Below are positions 1 through 10,488 of a stretch of DNA of 64,000 bases, piece after piece. Below the pieces are notes generated by a model. It was not told where the DNA came from, did no database searches, and worked only from the letters and a program-made list of their open reading frames with translations. A program made the position numbers and the translations under genes. The stretch is from Peronospora farinosa (taxonomy: Eukaryota; Oomycota; Peronosporomycetes; Peronosporales; Peronosporaceae), in NCBI GenBank assembly GCA_947646735.1, contig CANTFK010000752.1, positions 62,001 through 126,000 on the forward strand, read 5' to 3'. The stretch's first letter is position 1; each line of letters starts with the position of its first letter.

Positions 1-411
1 CAAGCCTAGCATTTTCAGTAGGCGCTTTTTTACCATCGTGGTCGACTCCGTTGATCGTTACAGTCGTTGCTTCGAATAGGGTGTTCAGTAAGCAGAACAG
101 CTTCGTTGATGCTTGCCTTCAGACACGAATTAGCGGGTGCAGTCTGTTCCCACGACAGCTCAGTTTTCGATGGGTTGACATCGTCTGGTTGACATGGATT
201 GAGTACTACTTTAAGGATCATTTGAATCCGAAGACGGCTGCAACCTCGGCTGAAGGTGCTGAAAGTTTAATCAAAGCTTGGGAGACCAGGAGTTATATTC
301 GATATAAAGGACGATTACTTCCTACCCACACACACACAACGCATTTTCTAGCAAGAACGCTTTACGCTTGTCATGAACATACTACAGTCGATAAGACGAA
401 TGTGTCGAAGA
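1..411. other. Left edge, no gene supported
   Basis: This stretch lies downstream of the expansin-like gene, which is on the minus strand. Short open frames exist on both strands (51-461 plus, 30-221 minus), but neither has a recognisable domain, signal peptide or codon pattern that I can support. A short CA-type microsatellite lies near 330. Confidence 0.5.
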
Positions 412-1926
412 TCACACGTGACACATGGGCGTATCGCCAGATTGGGGCGGCGCGTCTGTAGCTGTTGTGGCTTCGGGCGAGGTTGACGTAGCTTTCGAAG
501 TAGCCTCCATATTTGGTTCCTGAGTTTCCGGAGTGACCTGCTTGTCTTTTCGGGTGTTAGATTCTGGAGTAGCACCCTCACTTGTTCCCTGAGCTTCTTG
601 AACGACCGGTGTGTATTGAGAAGTGGACTCTGAAGCGGCTGTCGTAGTTTCCGGAGGAGCCACCGCGCCTAATGTGCCTTTGTGAGTGGCTGTCATAGCT
701 TTTGGAGTGGTAGATTCTAGAGTAGCACCCTTACTTGGTTCCTGAGCTTCCGGAGTGACCGGCGAGTATTCGGAAGTGGACTCTGAAGTGGCTGTCGTAG
801 TTTCCGGAGGAGCCACCGCGCCTAATGTGCCTTTGTGAGTGGCTATCGTAGCTTTTGGAGTGGTAGCTGCTGGAGTAGCACCCTTACTTGTTCCCTGAGC
901 TTCCGGAGTGACCGGTGTGTCTTTGGAAGTAGGAGTGACCGGTGTGTATTCGGAAGGGGCTTCTGAAATAGCTTCCGTACTTGGTGTGTCTTTGTAAGTG
1001 GCTGTCGTAGCTTTTAGAGTGGTAGCGGCTGGAGTAGCCCCTTTGCTTGGTTCCTGAGCTTCTGGAACGACCGGTGTGTATTCGGAAGTGGGAGTGACCG
1101 TTGTGGTTTTGGTAGTAGTAGGAGCAGGCGTAGGAGCTGGAGTATCCGTCGTGTCCACAGTCGTCTGCGTCTCTGTCTGTATTGAAAAAACGCTGGCGAA
1201 TTGTTCCGTTGTGTCCAGAATCGTCTGCGTCTTTGTCTGTGATAAAGAACCGCTGGTGAACTGTTGCATCGTGTCCGTGCACTTGCCTACCGAAAGCGAG
1301 TAGGTACCTGAAATCACGTCACCATTGACCGACGTAATTGCAACTTTTACAGCTGAAAGATCAGCCTTCGCTGTTGTCGAAACGTAGAAGTAGGCACCAT
1401 CCAACATGGTTGTAGTGGCACCATTGAGTGTGACACTTTGAATACCAACGAGACCGTTGGTCGGCTGCACCGCGATCCAGCTACTAGAGCTGCCCTCCTT
1501 CAGACATACTTGTACATTGCCTGCGTCTGGGCAGTCTACGAATCGCCAACGGACCGTGAGACGGTTGGGTCCTAAGCCCGTGATATCGCTAAACACTGTC
1601 GGTGACAGGTCAAGAGCTCCGTGTGCACACTCGGGGCATCGATCCAGCACCTGGACGACAGCCGTCTTGTTCTGTACCGTGCATTGGACGTCAATACACG
1701 AGACCTCAATACAGCGTCCACAATTGCCAAGTGTATTCCATTGCTCCTCGTTCAGTGCTACAAAGTTGGTGGATGCTGTCGGAATAGCCGACATAAAGTT
1801 ACAATTGCCACTGCTCACTTCACTGAGCGTGTAACTCGTGCCGTCACCTTCGAAATATTCATCCGGTACAATATCTGCCGCTGCTACACCAAGCAGAACT
1901 GCTACGAAATGGACTGCGGCGACCAT
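412..1926 (-). CDS. Secreted expansin-like protein with Thr/Pro-rich repeat tail
   Basis: A 504-residue protein that probably acts on cell-wall polysaccharide outside the cell. Residues 1-17 form a signal peptide (hydrophobic core AVHFVAVLLGVAAA). Residues about 20-125 form a cysteine-rich double-psi beta-barrel domain of the expansin/RlpA type, with NCGRCIEVSC and LDRCPECAHGALDLS as landmarks. Residues about 125-225 resemble the second, carbohydrate-binding-like expansin domain. From about 230 to the end the protein is a Ser/Thr/Pro-rich tail built of imperfect repeats around EYTPVVPEAQEPSKGAT, which looks O-glycosylated and unstructured. The HFD motif of plant expansins is not seen, so wall loosening by the plant mechanism is not assured. 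The gene is intronless. The start is the first Met and leads directly into the signal peptide. An oomycete-type initiator lies about 30-50 bases upstream. Expansin-like proteins are common in oomycetes; the exact substrate is unknown. Confidence 0.85.
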   Translation of the reverse strand: MVAAVHFVAVLLGVAAADIVPDEYFEGDGTSYTLSEVSSGNCNFMSAIPTASTNFVALNEEQWNTLGNCGRCIEVSCIDVQCTVQNKTAVVQVLDRCPECAHGALDLSPTVFSDITGLGPNRLTVRWRFVDCPDAGNVQVCLKEGSSSSWIAVQPTNGLVGIQSVTLNGATTTMLDGAYFYVSTTAKADLSAVKVAITSVNGDVISGTYSLSVGKCTDTMQQFTSGSLSQTKTQTILDTTEQFASVFSIQTETQTTVDTTDTPAPTPAPTTTKTTTVTPTSEYTPVVPEAQEPSKGATPAATTLKATTATYKDTPSTEAISEAPSEYTPVTPTSKDTPVTPEAQGTSKGATPAATTPKATIATHKGTLGAVAPPETTTATSESTSEYSPVTPEAQEPSKGATLESTTPKAMTATHKGTLGAVAPPETTTAASESTSQYTPVVQEAQGTSEGATPESNTRKDKQVTPETQEPNMEATSKATSTSPEATTATDAPPQSGDTPMCHV

Positions 1927-1956
1927 ACTAATTGATGTGGTGGTTCAATGACAAGG

Positions 1957-1975
1957 CAAATTGGAAAATGAACAG
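1957..1975 (-). promoter_or_regulatory. Oomycete initiator-type core promoter
   Basis: On the minus strand the sequence reads GTTCATTTTCCAATTTG, a close match to the oomycete Inr consensus (GCTCATTYYNCAWTTT). It lies about 30-50 bases upstream of the expansin-like start codon, the usual distance. This supports both transcription of the gene and the choice of start. Confidence 0.65.
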
Positions 1976-4900
1976 CTCAGTGAAAGAGGTGACAACAAAA
2001 CCGATTTGACAATAGACGTGTGGTGAAGACAAAGGACCCGCTATGGACAGAGAGATGTAACAGACAAACGACAGCACGATCCGACCATCTTGTTTATTAT
2101 TATTATGGTTATACAGTACTACTCCGTCCTATAAAACTTATCCAAGTGTCCCCTTAACTATTGCACTGAAACGTTATTCATGTGTCATGTGGTAAATTTC
2201 AGCTACACCTCAACTACACCTGTTGCAAGCGTGAAACGCTATAAAGCTGTTCATGTCTATGTGAGAATGAAACGAAACGCTCCATTGAGACCAAAGCACC
2301 ACCAAGACGCCTCATGCGCACGTGCTGATGCTTATATAAGAGAAACTGGGGTTCCCCGCTATCTGGCCGTCAAAGAAACATTGGTGGTCAGCAAAGCGCG
2401 ATACCGATTCCATCAAGGAACTCTCGTGCCATTCCAATGCTGCCGATAGCCAGCTATCGTTTAACAGTCGCTTCCGCAAAGTGTGCTAGAAATGGATCAG
2501 GTTTCCAGATTGTTGGTTTTGCGTGACCATTTTGATAGGAGCCACAAGCTACAGTAGCAAATGTATTACGTATTGACTCGCTGGGCTTGACATAAAGCCT
2601 TTTCATAAGCGCCATCGTAGTGTCACATAGTTAGCGTCTTTGATGTACCCCATTAGCACGACAAAGTTCAGCGAAACAGCTGGACAGTCGCCATGCTACA
2701 GGAAGAACGGGCGGATGAAGCAGCCAGTCGGCTCATACCAGCTGGTGATGCCCAAGCTCGGGCCCAAGCGATGGCAATGGTGACGCAAGACCATCTGGAT
2801 TTTACGCACCATGTAGTTATGGTGAAATCGATGAGGAGACCTATAGGCACACTTCAGTTGATTTTTGTATGCAAGATAGAGGTGGTCTTCATAGAATAAA
2901 GATGTATATCTGGAATGGTAAGGAGCATTATTGTGTCTTTGCCATTTATCTAGAAGTTCTTGACACTTCATCGCGACGTCCGTGGACGAGAGAGCAGACA
3001 GATGATGGTACTTTTCTGAACGAGGCAAGGCCGTTATGACCTTTATCTTACCCGGTTGGACAGGCTGAGCCTACTACCACATATGTGGTCCCATCGAACA
3101 CACAGAATGAGCTATTTGAGACGGTAGTTGAATTGAGAAGGCTGTTGGTAGGGTTACAAGTTTAGTTAGTCCAGCATGAAACAGCAAAGAATCGAGCAGA
3201 ACTAGAGGTAAGGAAAAATTGAAAAACGGTTGTCGGTGGGACACCAGAATCCTTTCAAATAGAACGTATAGGTCTCATTCCAATAAGATGTCTTCTATAA
3301 GAAATTTTTGACTCGCGCTCACGACCGACACCACAATGATTCGGTAAGTCGGAACCATTGATACTTTATCAAAAGTTTTGTCTACCATCGTATACTCCAA
3401 GTCATCATTTTGTGTGTGTCGAATGATAAACAAGCACATTAAAAAGACAAACCTCTTTGCTCAGGCTCTCAGCAGCCTTCGCCTGGATGCAAGATCTGCG
3501 GCGATGGACGTCAAGATGATTATTGACATGGACACCATTTGTCCTAGTGCCATGTTGAACGCCGACGCGTGAAGCAGCTACTCGGACGATGTTTTTATCT
3601 ACTTACCGGACTTTATATAAGAACAAACATTTTGCGTACAGAAAAGATTATCCCTTATTGACAACGTACTGGCCATCCTCGCAATACATGAATTGCTCAA
3701 CTTAGTTGAGGTGAACACAAGCGAGGCGACCACCGCACGGCACGAAGAAGCCAACTGTAATGTCCAGCTGCAAGTGGAATGATATACAAAACTTTTGCCA
3801 TTTCCACAATATCCCCCTCGGGTGCGTAATATCGTTGTGCGAGACGAACACCAAGAAGTTGTCCGATGCATGCTTACATCGTATCGAAAAGCTTGAGTAG
3901 AACGTTGCGAATAGTACACTAATGAGCACTTGGTCCTTTCGTATAGTATACGCCTTCTTGTTTATTTTTTTCACCTTATGGTACAGTTTTATCAGGTGGT
4001 ATTTCTTCTCATCTTGTAGTATATTTTTATTTTTATTTTCCATAACTCTTTCTTATCTACAAATACGACCACGATTTGTGAATGTGGTGACGGGAAACTG
4101 CACAAAAAATACCATACTAAGAGCAAACTCTAGAATTTTGTCACAATAAATTGGCTAGAGCATTTCAGCACATTGACGGCTTAATACGCACGCAACTGTT
4201 CTAAAATTGTCAGCATAGATCGATATTTGCAAAAGTATCATCGTCAACGAGCGTAACGTTAGCAACGAAAGACTTTTTGTTCGGCCGCGTCTCTTTGACG
4301 CTGCTGACGATTCTCCAATGGTCATGGTAGAAGGAAGTGATGGCTGATGCTACTCGGTAAAGCGACTCACATATCACGGGCGTTATAGGTAAGTACCTGC
4401 GGTTGTCGGCCTTTTATAGCGTGGTGGGAGCTGATGACTTGGGTTTCCCAGTAAGCGGTGCGTGTAGTCTGTCTAGTCGCCGTGTGCGCTCGATCCACGC
4501 CTTACGCAACGCAGCCTCGCTGCAAAAAATACTTGATAGACGGCGAGCTGCTGCGCTTATTATTTGCAGCCCTAGCTTTGTGTGTCTCCGGCAGGTAAAT
4601 GTGCGTCTAGGGGCGACACTATTTTGAACGAAACGTGATCCTTCTAATTGTCTTCTCTGCGGTGGGGAGGCCTAAGGCTGGCGTCAGTGGGAGATTTTGC
4701 GATCGTCTCTTGGACGCAGGGACTTAAAGGATGCTGAAAGTGCAAAAGCGGTAGCTGCAGAAGCTTTAGGGTTGCCGCCGTCGGCTCGAGAGCCTTCTCG
4801 CCGTTGTTTACAGCTTCAAGAGCCTCAATTCTCTTGGGTAAAAATGTGAGTGATGGCGAAGGCGCATTCGCCTGTGCAACCATAGGAGCCGTCTCTCATT

Positions 4901-5399
4901 TGACGCCCAAAGTCCATCTCGTCACTAAAAACGAGGTAAGACTCTCACAGTCAGCCTCCAACTCGCAGGTGATGTCTCTCTTGTAAGCATCAGACAATTG
5001 ACGGACTGTGATCAGGTCTTTATAGACGAGGTCACTAAGCGGGACGCCTGTCTTCTACAACCATTGAATGTCACGACGATTTGATTGCAGCAGTATCAAT
5101 GATAGAATTTAACTTATAAAATGGTTGCAATCACGACACCTTCGCCAACTAAAATAGCTTTACTTGCGAGAACATGAAGTATCTAGATACAGGCAATATG
5201 CTATTTCAGCGGAGGCTTCTGATGCATGTCAAAAATACTGAAGTCATACGGTCAAGCATTCGGTCTAAATTGAATGCTTTTTTGCTTTGCAGCTTTCATT
5301 TGCGATGGAAAGACATAGAAATCGTCTCGGATCACAGCTGTAAGAAAGCGAATACGATGTATTTACAACTTTATTTCCAACTCTGTCATGGTTACCGAC
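1976..5399. other. Gene-poor intergenic region, only decayed fragments
   Basis: No intact gene is recognised here. Short open frames (2180-2449, 2693-2899, 3378-3572, 4403-4627, 4644-4883) have no known domain. The plus strand around 3048-3165 reads as a continuous peptide of about 38 codons (..VGQAEPTTTYVVPSNTQNEL..) with a stop just before it, which suggests a decayed coding fragment. A/T-rich, low-complexity sequence occupies about 3960-4080. Confidence 0.45.
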
Positions 5400-5471
5400 A
5401 AGGGAATAAATCTACAAGCAATCGAAGGCTCAAATAGATTTGATTATCTATCACAACTATAATAATGAAGC

Positions 5472-7097
5472 TTAGTAGGTGCCTCCACCAGCAATACTCA
5501 TGTGAGATGTCGACGGATTCAACGTAAGTCCAGTGACAGCCACTGAGTACACAAAAAGCAACAATGCGAACGTGACGATAGCAGCACTGGCACTCTTGGT
5601 GTACCCACCGTAACTGCGAAGCTGCTGGGTATCGAGCTTTTGTCGCGGCAGGAAAAAGAGACCAACGAGTAGGAGGGCGTTAATGCCATAGCTGAAAAGC
5701 AATGCCTTTAGTACATCCGATCGCCCTTCCGCATCATCTGACATAACATCTCCGGTATTGTAAAAGTTGGTGCCTTTAAACAGCCCGGTTGCGTTAGTCT
5801 CTACGAACATGGAAACCAAAAAGTACATTGACAAAATCAGCCCGACCATGGCACCCTCCGAGCCTTCTTGGATGATCTCTGTCAGCGGAATAATGCTCGA
5901 TAGCCAACCAATGCCGGTTGAGATACTCGAGAACAGCGTCATAAAACGGTAGAAGTTTCGATCGCGTACAATGTTTTGAGTGACACAAATAGCCACAATC
6001 ACTTGAGGAACGATGAGCAAAACGGTGGACATTGCGAAGAGCGTGCGCCAGGGTCGGTTCATAAAGTAGTAGCGCCACACTGCAATCGTCAACAGTATCG
6101 CTCCGTAGTACAGGAATTGCTGCACTAATTGGTCGTTCTCGTTAGCACCCGACCAAAAGATGATGGTCGCCGAAGGACCGCTTAACGCAAAACTGCCGAA
6201 CAAGGTGAAGATACATATAAACGCGATAATGCTCCACACTGCTTTCTGCTGCATGACCTTCCACAGGATTTGACCACGAGTCCTCATCGGCGTCGAAAGC
6301 GAGTAGTATTTTTCCTGCCAAGATTTCCACACCAGCGGAATCGAGACCCCAATCACGAGGCCGTATACAAGGAGCACGACATTATGGTGTGCCGAGCTCT
6401 TCTCAAGAGCGTACACACAAGCGTTGGTGATGAAAAAAACTACGCTTTGAAACATGGAATAAGTCGCTACGATAGCGCCGCGCGTGCCCAGTCTTTCACG
6501 CTGAGACAGCTCGAGCACTCGGGTATGTACGCACATATGTGTCATCATGTTTCCGGTACTGGCCAAGGTTGCGAACATAATGACAGCCACGGCTAAGCCG
6601 GTCCCCCCAGTGCTACCATGAAGGGTTTCGACATATGCGTCCAATGCTGCGAGGACCAAGAGGCTCATTACTGTTGTCCCCAAACCGATGATCAAGTACC
6701 CTTTCCGTCGGAATCCCAGGATAGGGTAGCAATCCGATAGTAACCCGAAAAAGAAGCAGAACGCCATAGGAATCGATGCCAGTCGTTGTGAAGCTGCCAA
6801 CTTGGTAGAACTCAAGCTGAAATGCTCATTTAACATAGGCTTGATCACGCATCTGAGGCACTCGACCGAAGAAGCCGACGCGAACGTGGCCGCTACGAGA
6901 CCGACACAATCCTTCGAAAAGAACGTTACTGCGCCTCCTTTGCGGAGACTTCCGTAGATTTCATCATTGTACAGTAACTGGTCAGCGCCATTTTCAACGA
7001 CCGAGTTTTCAATATCTTGTATTGTATTTGACGGAATTACATCAGCTTCGTTGTCACTGGGTGTGTGGTAGTTTTGAAAATCCATCTTGACGTCCAT
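5472..7097 (-). CDS. Folate-biopterin transporter family protein (left copy)
   Basis: A 541-residue polytopic membrane protein of the BT1/FBT branch of the major facilitator superfamily. Members move folates and pterins across membranes, but the substrate of this copy is not known. The family signature around residues 118-132 is visible (SDCYPILGFRRKGYL). About 12 hydrophobic segments span residues about 65 to 530, with hydrophilic N- and C-terminal ends. The start (MDVKMDF) is kept in both copies. The gene is intronless. The C-terminal 100 residues differ from the right copy at about ten positions, whereas the first 440 differ at only one, a pattern that suggests gene conversion. It points away from the right copy, so the pair is divergently transcribed with all the transposons between them. 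Confidence 0.85.
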   Translation of the reverse strand: MDVKMDFQNYHTPSDNEADVIPSNTIQDIENSVVENGADQLLYNDEIYGSLRKGGAVTFFSKDCVGLVAATFASASSVECLRCVIKPMLNEHFSLSSTKLAASQRLASIPMAFCFFFGLLSDCYPILGFRRKGYLIIGLGTTVMSLLVLAALDAYVETLHGSTGGTGLAVAVIMFATLASTGNMMTHMCVHTRVLELSQRERLGTRGAIVATYSMFQSVVFFITNACVYALEKSSAHHNVVLLVYGLVIGVSIPLVWKSWQEKYYSLSTPMRTRGQILWKVMQQKAVWSIIAFICIFTLFGSFALSGPSATIIFWSGANENDQLVQQFLYYGAILLTIAVWRYYFMNRPWRTLFAMSTVLLIVPQVIVAICVTQNIVRDRNFYRFMTLFSSISTGIGWLSSIIPLTEIIQEGSEGAMVGLILSMYFLVSMFVETNATGLFKGTNFYNTGDVMSDDAEGRSDVLKALLFSYGINALLLVGLFFLPRQKLDTQQLRSYGGYTKSASAAIVTFALLLFVYSVAVTGLTLNPSTSHMSIAGGGTY

Positions 7098-7299
7098 AGA
7101 CGATGTAAGCTCTTTCCTGCACGACCGAGATGCTCCGCCAAGTACCTTCTTGCTTGAGTGTGGTGGGGGTCGTATTTTTCAGCTGCAACTTTGACAAGTG
7201 GTCTCTGGTTGTGTTCTTGGTCGGAATCCTGTGTAGTTGCAGGAGACGGTTGCTTCTGACAGTCTGCCGTACAGCTACATGGGTTTTGCTGGGACCCAA
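7054..7299 (-). other. Upstream open reading frame overlapping the FBT start
   Basis: An 81-codon frame begins upstream of the transporter and overlaps its start codon in a different frame. The same frame, same length, exists upstream of the right copy (54285-54530) with about seven residue changes. It is basic and lacks a recognised domain. It could be a regulatory upstream ORF in the leader, or chance conservation of a recent duplicate. Confidence 0.3.
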
Positions 7300-7546
7300 G
7301 GCAAAGCAGGTGGCTTTAGCTGGATAAACCAGCTGGAATGCACTCTAGCGTAAGAGGCGCGTGTGACCAAACTTACAGCTTGCCATCGCCATAGAGATAC
7401 GATTTGGGCTGGGTGGCAACCGTCTCGGAGTGACGAACAGCTGTGCAGAGATCTATGTGTTCAATGGGTTAATAACATAGGGCTTAAGACTGGGCCTTCC
7501 AGCAACTGATTAGATACAAAAAACCAGAACAAGCTTTAAGCATCTA

Positions 7547-7563
7547 CAAATGCAAAATGTCAG
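7547..7563 (-). promoter_or_regulatory. Candidate initiator motif upstream of left FBT
   Basis: The minus strand reads CTGACATTTTGCATTTG, resembling the oomycete Inr core (CATTYYNCAWTTT). The same motif is conserved at 54021-54037 before the right copy. It lies about 450 bases from the start codon, which is far for an oomycete gene, so a long leader or a spliced leader would be needed. Confidence 0.3.
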
Positions 7564-8065
7564 CAGATGATCAACCTTGTCCTTACGTGACTTCTTATCG
7601 CCTCGAAAAAATGACATCTTATGGACGTCTGACAATATTCGTATCAAACAGCATGTGTTTGACGGCCGTTATCACCATCGCCATGTAGAGATAGTCGACA
7701 AGTTGAAGAGATGACCGTGCGATTGTGTGGTCGCTGATGGCTACGATCACGATTTACCGAATGAAGATTATGTATAGACTTCAATGTGAGCATATTGGAT
7801 CACCTAGCAAACTACTTTTTCACATAACTTCTCTCGCCATTCAAGCCTCATTACTAACGAGCCTTTAGTCTTCATTGAGGACAATAGAAGTAGGCCAATA
7901 GCGGTACCACGCCTTTCGTTCGTCATTCTACACGCAAGGGTACGACTGTTGCGCCTGCCTTAGCAGACTTACTCACTGTTGCTTACGTTATGTCTGCATA
8001 AAAATCAGAGACAGAGGGCGTCGTGGTGTAGAACCTGCGCACCAGACGCCACATAGCGTTGCAAG

Positions 8066-8339
8066 CAGCTATAGCTCTCTCCTATTCAAGCATTGTGCAA
8101 TGACGAAGATGAGTCGATACTTCAGCAAATTTCTATGGAAAACAGCGGGCTTAAGGTCTAAGAAACGGGCCCACAGTCTAAGCAACGGCGTCCAGCAACC
8201 TATCACTTGAGCGCAGTAACGACTGCGAAGACTAATGTGCTATAGCAGGGCTTTCCCTTCGGTGAGGACGCGGACAAATACTCGAGTCAAGTAATGCAGC
8301 TACCTACAAGAGCTCGATAAACACTTACCTTGGTGTATA
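8066..8339. other. Spacer between left arm and element 1, no gene
   Basis: I see no coding sequence or repeat of note here. The final five bases before element 1 (8340-8344, TCTGG) are one copy of its target-site duplication. Confidence 0.5.
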
Positions 8340-8344
8340 TCTGG

Positions 8345-8936
8345 TGTAGACGGGAAGTTGCCTCGTACTACGAGCACACACCTTATGCACAAGCGAGGAA
8401 GCGGTTATACCGTCTTACCTTCGCGTGCGAGGGTGGTTGGGAGGTTGGTCGACTGCTTAAGCAGTCGTACCACCAGTTGCCTCTCGCTTAAGCGAGAGTG
8501 CAACGAACTTCTTAACAAGAAGGCACCGACGTCACGCAGAAGCTTTTCAGCTTCTCGTGCGTGGTGCTTCTGTTTAAGTAAATTCAAGACTGAGCTATAT
8601 TTAATTAATTATAACTAAATATATACTTAACTACTGATTGGCTATATATATATATATATAGATCGGATACGCGACTCTTTAGAAGCGTATCCTGTCGCAT
8701 GATCTTAAATCTAGATTTAAGATCGCAACTGACGTCCTTCTGAGACGTCGCGATGCCTAGCTTCAACTAGCGTCATCCCTTCTCATGTGAATCCATCAAT
8801 GGATATCACATTCACGAGGGTGGATCACATTTGTGTATCGCACCCAAGTGACAGGTCAAAAGTAATCATGGATACTTTTAGACCAAACATTAAGTATATT
8901 ACTTAATGTTTACGTGTAACTAGATACCCTGTTACA
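8345..8936 (-). repeat. Element 1 3' LTR (592 bp), hairpin-rich
   Basis: Starts TGTAGACGGG and ends CTGTTACA on the plus strand. It contains a run of perfect inverted repeats: 8451-8466 (16-bp palindrome), 8481-8498 (18 bp), 8508-8522, 8663-8690, 8701-8724 (24-bp palindrome), 8731-8749 and 8886-8910 (11-bp arms, 3-base loop). A TA microsatellite sits at about 8643-8661. Confidence 0.95.
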
Positions 8937-9042
8937 CCATCCCCCGTTTTAGAACGATGTTTACATTTTGTAAAACATCGCCTAAGAGACAGAGAGACTG
9001 GCGAGCCGTTATAAACGCGCCGCTTTAGTCTGCTCAGTACTC

Positions 9043-10488
9043 ATGCCACCGAAACGTGGTAAGGCTGATGGGTCGCCTGCAAAGGCACCCATGCAGTCCA
9101 GCACTAAGCGCACGCGCCGCGATTTATCGCAGCCGTCGCAAAGTGCGTCAGGCACTGGGGTGGATCTTCCATCTCACGATAATGTGGATGAAGATCCATC
9201 TCTCATTGTAGACTACAATGAGACCACACCACTGCCATCACCCCAAAGTGGCGATGAGCATAGTGCATTGATGGGACATATGTCCCCATCATTTGAGGCA
9301 CCCGTCCTTGAGGAAGCATCTATGCTTCCTACAAGCGAAGGTAAAGCCTCGTCGTCTGCGCCTACGAGCGCAGCGACTAAGACTGAGCACGCTACTTCGA
9401 AAGGAGTAGTCGCGACTCAGTCAGATGTAACTCCTCAAGCTGATGTCTTGACAATCCATAATGGAGAGTCAGACTCAGGTGAGTGTGAGCTTAAAGCTCC
9501 ACCAAGTACACCTTCGGCCTCACTAGCCCGCCGTCGCGAGGGCGGCTACGTGAGTGGTGGCTTGCCACCAATGCCACCTCCATCTGAGTGGATGAACTCG
9601 GATGGGTCTAGCGCAGCGCTTTTGCAGCGTGCCACTATAGACGCTCATAGATTCTATAGCGTCTTTCCTTTGTGGAAAAAGCAGGGCAAAGCACTTGGTC
9701 GTGCTTTCCCAATTCCAGTCGTGCTGCGTTCTAACGAAACAGCCGACGACTATGAAGCTGAACTTCGGCGCCGTGTTACCTTGCATGAAGATGCAACGAA
9801 ACAGCGGTCGCAGCGAATCAGCTTCGCCATGAAGCGTGCGCATGAAATTATGGGCGGTAAGCGACCCCCAATTAATTCTCGCCACGCTTCTTCTGCTAGT
9901 CCTTCCGGACCTAGCAGAAAGAAGACAGCTGGTGCTGCTTCACATAAGCAGCCACCAGCCCAGGCACGTCAACGCGCAAAGCGTCCACAGGCTCCCACGA
10001 GTCAAAGCTCGTTGGGTAACCCTTCCACTGGACAAGGATTTGGAGCTTTCGCTTCACAAACCGGTGGGCCAACAGCCTTCCAACAAGGAAGCGCGTGTTC
10101 CCTTCCGTGTCCACCAACACAGGTGGCGCCCGATAGGAGTGGCGATTACGCCCACCTACTCGCGGCTGCCTACCCTGCTGCTGTTCAGTCGCAGGCTGAG
10201 TCCGCTGCGCTGAAGAGGCAGGTGACAGATCTCGAGAGTCAAGTCTCGCGACTGACCTCGGATCTGCGCGATGTGAGGGCGAGGGACCGTCAGGGGTATG
10301 ACCGCCTGAAGACCCGTTTGGACATCTTAGAGCGACTGGTGATGAGAGACCCGCGTCAAGCGCGGAGTCCTCCTCGATCACCGAGTCCTCTATCGCCTCG
10401 TTCATACACGGGGAGCCTCTCGGCTTCCTCGTCGCCTGATCGGTCGCGACGCTCGACTCACAGTCGGCGTCACCATCGGTCTCGTTAG
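9043..10488 (+). CDS. Antisense ORF of element 1 (coiled-coil, SR-rich protein)
   Basis: An uninterrupted 481-codon frame running opposite to the element's own genes. It begins 106 bases inside the 3' LTR and overlaps the end of pol (9911-10488) on the other strand. No known domain is recognised. The N-terminus is basic (MPPKRGKADGSPAK), followed by Ser/Thr/Pro-rich sequence. Residues about 200-265 hold an aromatic and charged block (FPLWKKQGKALG, ELRRRVTLHEDATK). A coiled coil lies near residues 385-435 (ALKRQVTDLESQVSRL), and the tail is Arg/Ser-rich (PDRSRRSTHSRRHHRSR). Composition suggests a nuclear, nucleic-acid-associated protein. Element 2 carries a similar frame in the same place. Its openness over 1.4 kb, about 0.9 kb of which lies outside pol, argues for selection, but expression is unproven. 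Confidence 0.65.
   Translation: MPPKRGKADGSPAKAPMQSSTKRTRRDLSQPSQSASGTGVDLPSHDNVDEDPSLIVDYNETTPLPSPQSGDEHSALMGHMSPSFEAPVLEEASMLPTSEGKASSSAPTSAATKTEHATSKGVVATQSDVTPQADVLTIHNGESDSGECELKAPPSTPSASLARRREGGYVSGGLPPMPPPSEWMNSDGSSAALLQRATIDAHRFYSVFPLWKKQGKALGRAFPIPVVLRSNETADDYEAELRRRVTLHEDATKQRSQRISFAMKRAHEIMGGKRPPINSRHASSASPSGPSRKKTAGAASHKQPPAQARQRAKRPQAPTSQSSLGNPSTGQGFGAFASQTGGPTAFQQGSACSLPCPPTQVAPDRSGDYAHLLAAAYPAAVQSQAESAALKRQVTDLESQVSRLTSDLRDVRARDRQGYDRLKTRLDILERLVMRDPRQARSPPRSPSPLSPRSYTGSLSASSSPDRSRRSTHSRRHHRSR

Larger units (their letters stand above)
5400..8065 (-). repeat. Left arm of large inverted duplication (FBT locus)
   Basis: The reverse complement of this stretch matches the right side of the window: 49321-49338, 51613-52066 and 53958-about 56190. 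The coding part is nearly identical between arms, while the upstream flanks are clearly more diverged. The left arm keeps the empty insertion sites for two elements that sit in the right arm: solo LTR C (left site near 8050-8070) and the pogo-like transposon (left site near 7631-7641). The right arm is therefore the invaded copy. Arm ends were estimated by eye. Confidence 0.8.

Noticed and set aside
30..221. Minus-strand 63-codon frame considered as an effector-like peptide
   Set aside because: There is no signal peptide and no RXLR or EER motif, and the frame is short; no support beyond being open.
884..1303. Open frames on both strands across the expansin-like tail
   Set aside because: They are shadows of the Thr/Pro-rich repeat; low-complexity repeats keep several frames open by composition.
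2693..2899. Plus-strand frame starting MLQEERADEAASRL as a possible gene
   Set aside because: It is short and without a recognisable domain, and it is followed by stops; at most a fragment of a decayed gene.
3504..3530. ATGGACGTCAAGATG, same as the start of the FBT genes
   Set aside because: Only 15 bases match and the sequence around is unrelated, so it may be chance; no transporter fragment follows.
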